The notes beneath the pieces were generated by a model. It saw only the letters and a list, made by a program, of their open reading frames with translations, was not told the DNA's origin and searched no databases. The translations under genes and the position numbers were made by a program. 64,000 nt of DNA from Candidatus Eremiobacterota bacterium (GTDB taxonomy: Bacteria > Vulcanimicrobiota > Vulcanimicrobiia > Vulcanimicrobiales > Vulcanimicrobiaceae), in the NCBI GenBank assembly GCA_019235885.1, contig JAFAKB010000088.1, forward strand, positions 60,339 through 124,338, written 5' to 3'. Below are positions 62,848 to 64,000 of the stretch, piece by piece (position 1 is the first letter of the stretch; each line of letters begins with the position of its first letter).

Positions 62848-64000
62848 TCACTCGCTTTGGATTTGGGCGACGATCGAGCGGATTTTGTTGCGGAACGCTT
62901 CGTCGGCGTCCATCATGTCGGCGATCTTGTCGCGCGCGTACATCGCGGTGGTGTGGTCTTTTTTGCCGAACTCACGCGCGATCTGCGGGAGCGAGGCGCC
63001 GGTCAGCTGCCAGGAGATGTACATCGCGATCTGGCGCGGGAGCGTCACGCGCTGGTCCCGGCGCTGCGCCTCCATCTCTTTGATCGAGATGCCGTAGTGC
63101 TTGGCGACGCGCTCCTTGATGCCGGGGATCGTGACGCGGTGCATCGGCGCGTTCGCGACCGCATTCTTCAGCACTTCGGTCGCCAAGTCGACGGTGATCG
63201 CGGCCTTCGTCAGCGAGGCGAACGCGACCACGCGTATCAGCGAGCCTTCGAGCTCGCGGATGTTCGAAGGAATCACTTTCGCGATGAAGGCCAGCACCTC
63301 GTCGGGGACCGGAACCTTCTCGGTCTCGGCCTTCTTGCGCAAGATCGCTTCGCGGGTCTCGAAGTCCGGCGGCTGGATGTCGGTGAGCAGACCCCATTCG
63401 AACCGCGAGCGCAGGCGGTTCTCCAGCGTCTGGATCTCTTTGGGCGGACGGTCGCTCGAGATGACCAGCTGCTTCTGCGCTTCGTGCAACGAGTTGAAGG
63501 TGTGGAAGAACTCTTCCTGAGTCTGCTCCTTGCCTTCCAAGAACTGGATGTCGTCGATCAGCAGCACGTCGACGTGCCGATAGCGGTTGCGAAACTCGAC
63601 GGTCTGGTTGTTCTTGATCGCGATGATGAACTCGTTCGTGAACTTCTCGGACGAGACGTACACGATGTTCGCGTTCGGGTTGTGCTCGAGCACGCGATGG
63701 CCGATCGCGTGCATGAGATGCGTCTTGCCGAGGCCGACGCCGCCGTACAGGAACAGCGGATTGTACGCCATCGCGGGGGCTTCCGCGACCGCTTGCGCGG
63801 CGGCGTGCGCGAACCGGTTCGAGTTCCCGATGACGAAGTCGTTGAAGGTGTAGCGCGGGTTGAGGTTCCCGATGCGCAGGTCGTCGGGGGCTGCGGGCTT
63901 GGCTGCCGGCGTGACCGAGGTGGCGGGCGTCTGCGTCTCGCTGCCGGGATCGACGACGACCCGCAGCGCGATCTCCGCGCCGAGCAGCTCGTGCAGGACG
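62848..64000 (-). CDS. dnaA: Chromosomal replication initiator DnaA (5' part outside window)
   Basis: The frame is open to the right edge; about 384 C-terminal residues are visible. The end of the variable linker ([21 protein letters not shown]) leads into [26 protein letters not shown], Walker [10 protein letters not shown], Walker [10 protein letters not shown], sensor and box VII regions. The C-terminal DNA-binding domain carries [20 protein letters not shown]. It unwinds the origin and starts replication. The translation start lies beyond position 64000. Confidence 0.96.
   Translation of the reverse strand, partial: VLHELLGAEIALRVVVDPGSETQTPATSVTPAAKPAAPDDLRIGNLNPRYTFNDFVIGNSNRFAHAAAQAVAEAPAMAYNPLFLYGGVGLGKTHLMHAIGHRVLEHNPNANIVYVSSEKFTNEFIIAIKNNQTVEFRNRYRHVDVLLIDDIQFLEGKEQTQEEFFHTFNSLHEAQKQLVISSDRPPKEIQTLENRLRSRFEWGLLTDIQPPDFETREAILRKKAETEKVPVPDEVLAFIAKVIPSNIRELEGSLIRVVAFASLTKAAITVDLATEVLKNAVANAPMHRVTIPGIKERVAKHYGISIKEMEAQRRDQRVTLPRQIAMYISWQLTGASLPQIAREFGKKDHTTAMYARDKIADMMDADEAFRNKIRSIVAQIQSE

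Overview
The window reads as a chromosomal segment of a GC-rich, diderm (LPS-bearing) bacterium, next to the replication origin. It carries a complete early lipid A set (lpxA, lpxB, lpxC, lpxD, fabZ), LPS-transport genes, bamA, tamB and Skp-like chaperones. It also carries an S-layer-homology (SLH) porin and a DUF3084 protein, which are typical of Terrabacteria diderms such as Cyanobacteria, Armatimonadota and Eremiobacterota/Vulcanimicrobiota. My best guess is an Eremiobacterota (WPS-2)-like lineage. That is an inference from gene content, not a phylogenetic result.

Layout. 1-4027 (-): minC, two tandem minD genes and minE, followed by an AlkB-type dioxygenase and a methyltransferase-like gene cut by the left edge. 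4229-7314 (+): an M48 metalloprotease with a long C-terminal extension and a DUF697-like membrane protein. 7319-13685 (-): accessory island 1, with an MT-A70 methyltransferase and a five-gene, overlapping cassette (DNA methyltransferase, BglII-like endonuclease, ParB-like protein, SNF2-type helicase, DUF3883 nuclease). 13922-20573: RDD and SpoIIM-like genes and a MoxR/DUF58/DUF4350/DUF4129 operon. 20609-25701: MOSC protein, recR, ybaB, dnaX, recQ. 25726-29523: a secreted Pro-rich protein, a glycosyltransferase and a TPR protein. 29604-29752: a strongly palindromic non-coding element. 29763-32468: SLH porin. 32621-48744 (-): an almost gapless envelope operon running bamA, three Skp-like genes, lpxD, lpxC, fabZ, lpxA, lpxB, a metallophosphatase, an lpxB paralogue, an O-antigen ligase-like gene, lptC, lptB, lptF/G, DUF3084 and ruvX. 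48745-52021: accessory island 2 (YwgA-like and HD-domain pair, repeats, a broken small gene), inserted between bamA and tamB. 52022-64000 (-): tamB, gyrB, a DciA-like gene, recF, dnaN, a candidate origin region and the 3' part of dnaA.

The housekeeping blocks cooperate in three jobs: division-site placement (Min), outer-membrane assembly (Lpx, Lpt, Bam, Tam, Skp) and replication/recombination (DnaA, DnaN, RecF, GyrB, DnaX, RecR, RecQ, DciA). The most interesting candidate for an under-described system is the overlapping restriction-modification, ParB-like, helicase and nuclease cassette at 8405-13685. Second are the YwgA/HD module, whose HD gene seems to lack a normal start codon, and the 31-bp perfect inverted-repeat element at 29604-29752. 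No rRNA, tRNA, CRISPR array or intact transposase was seen.
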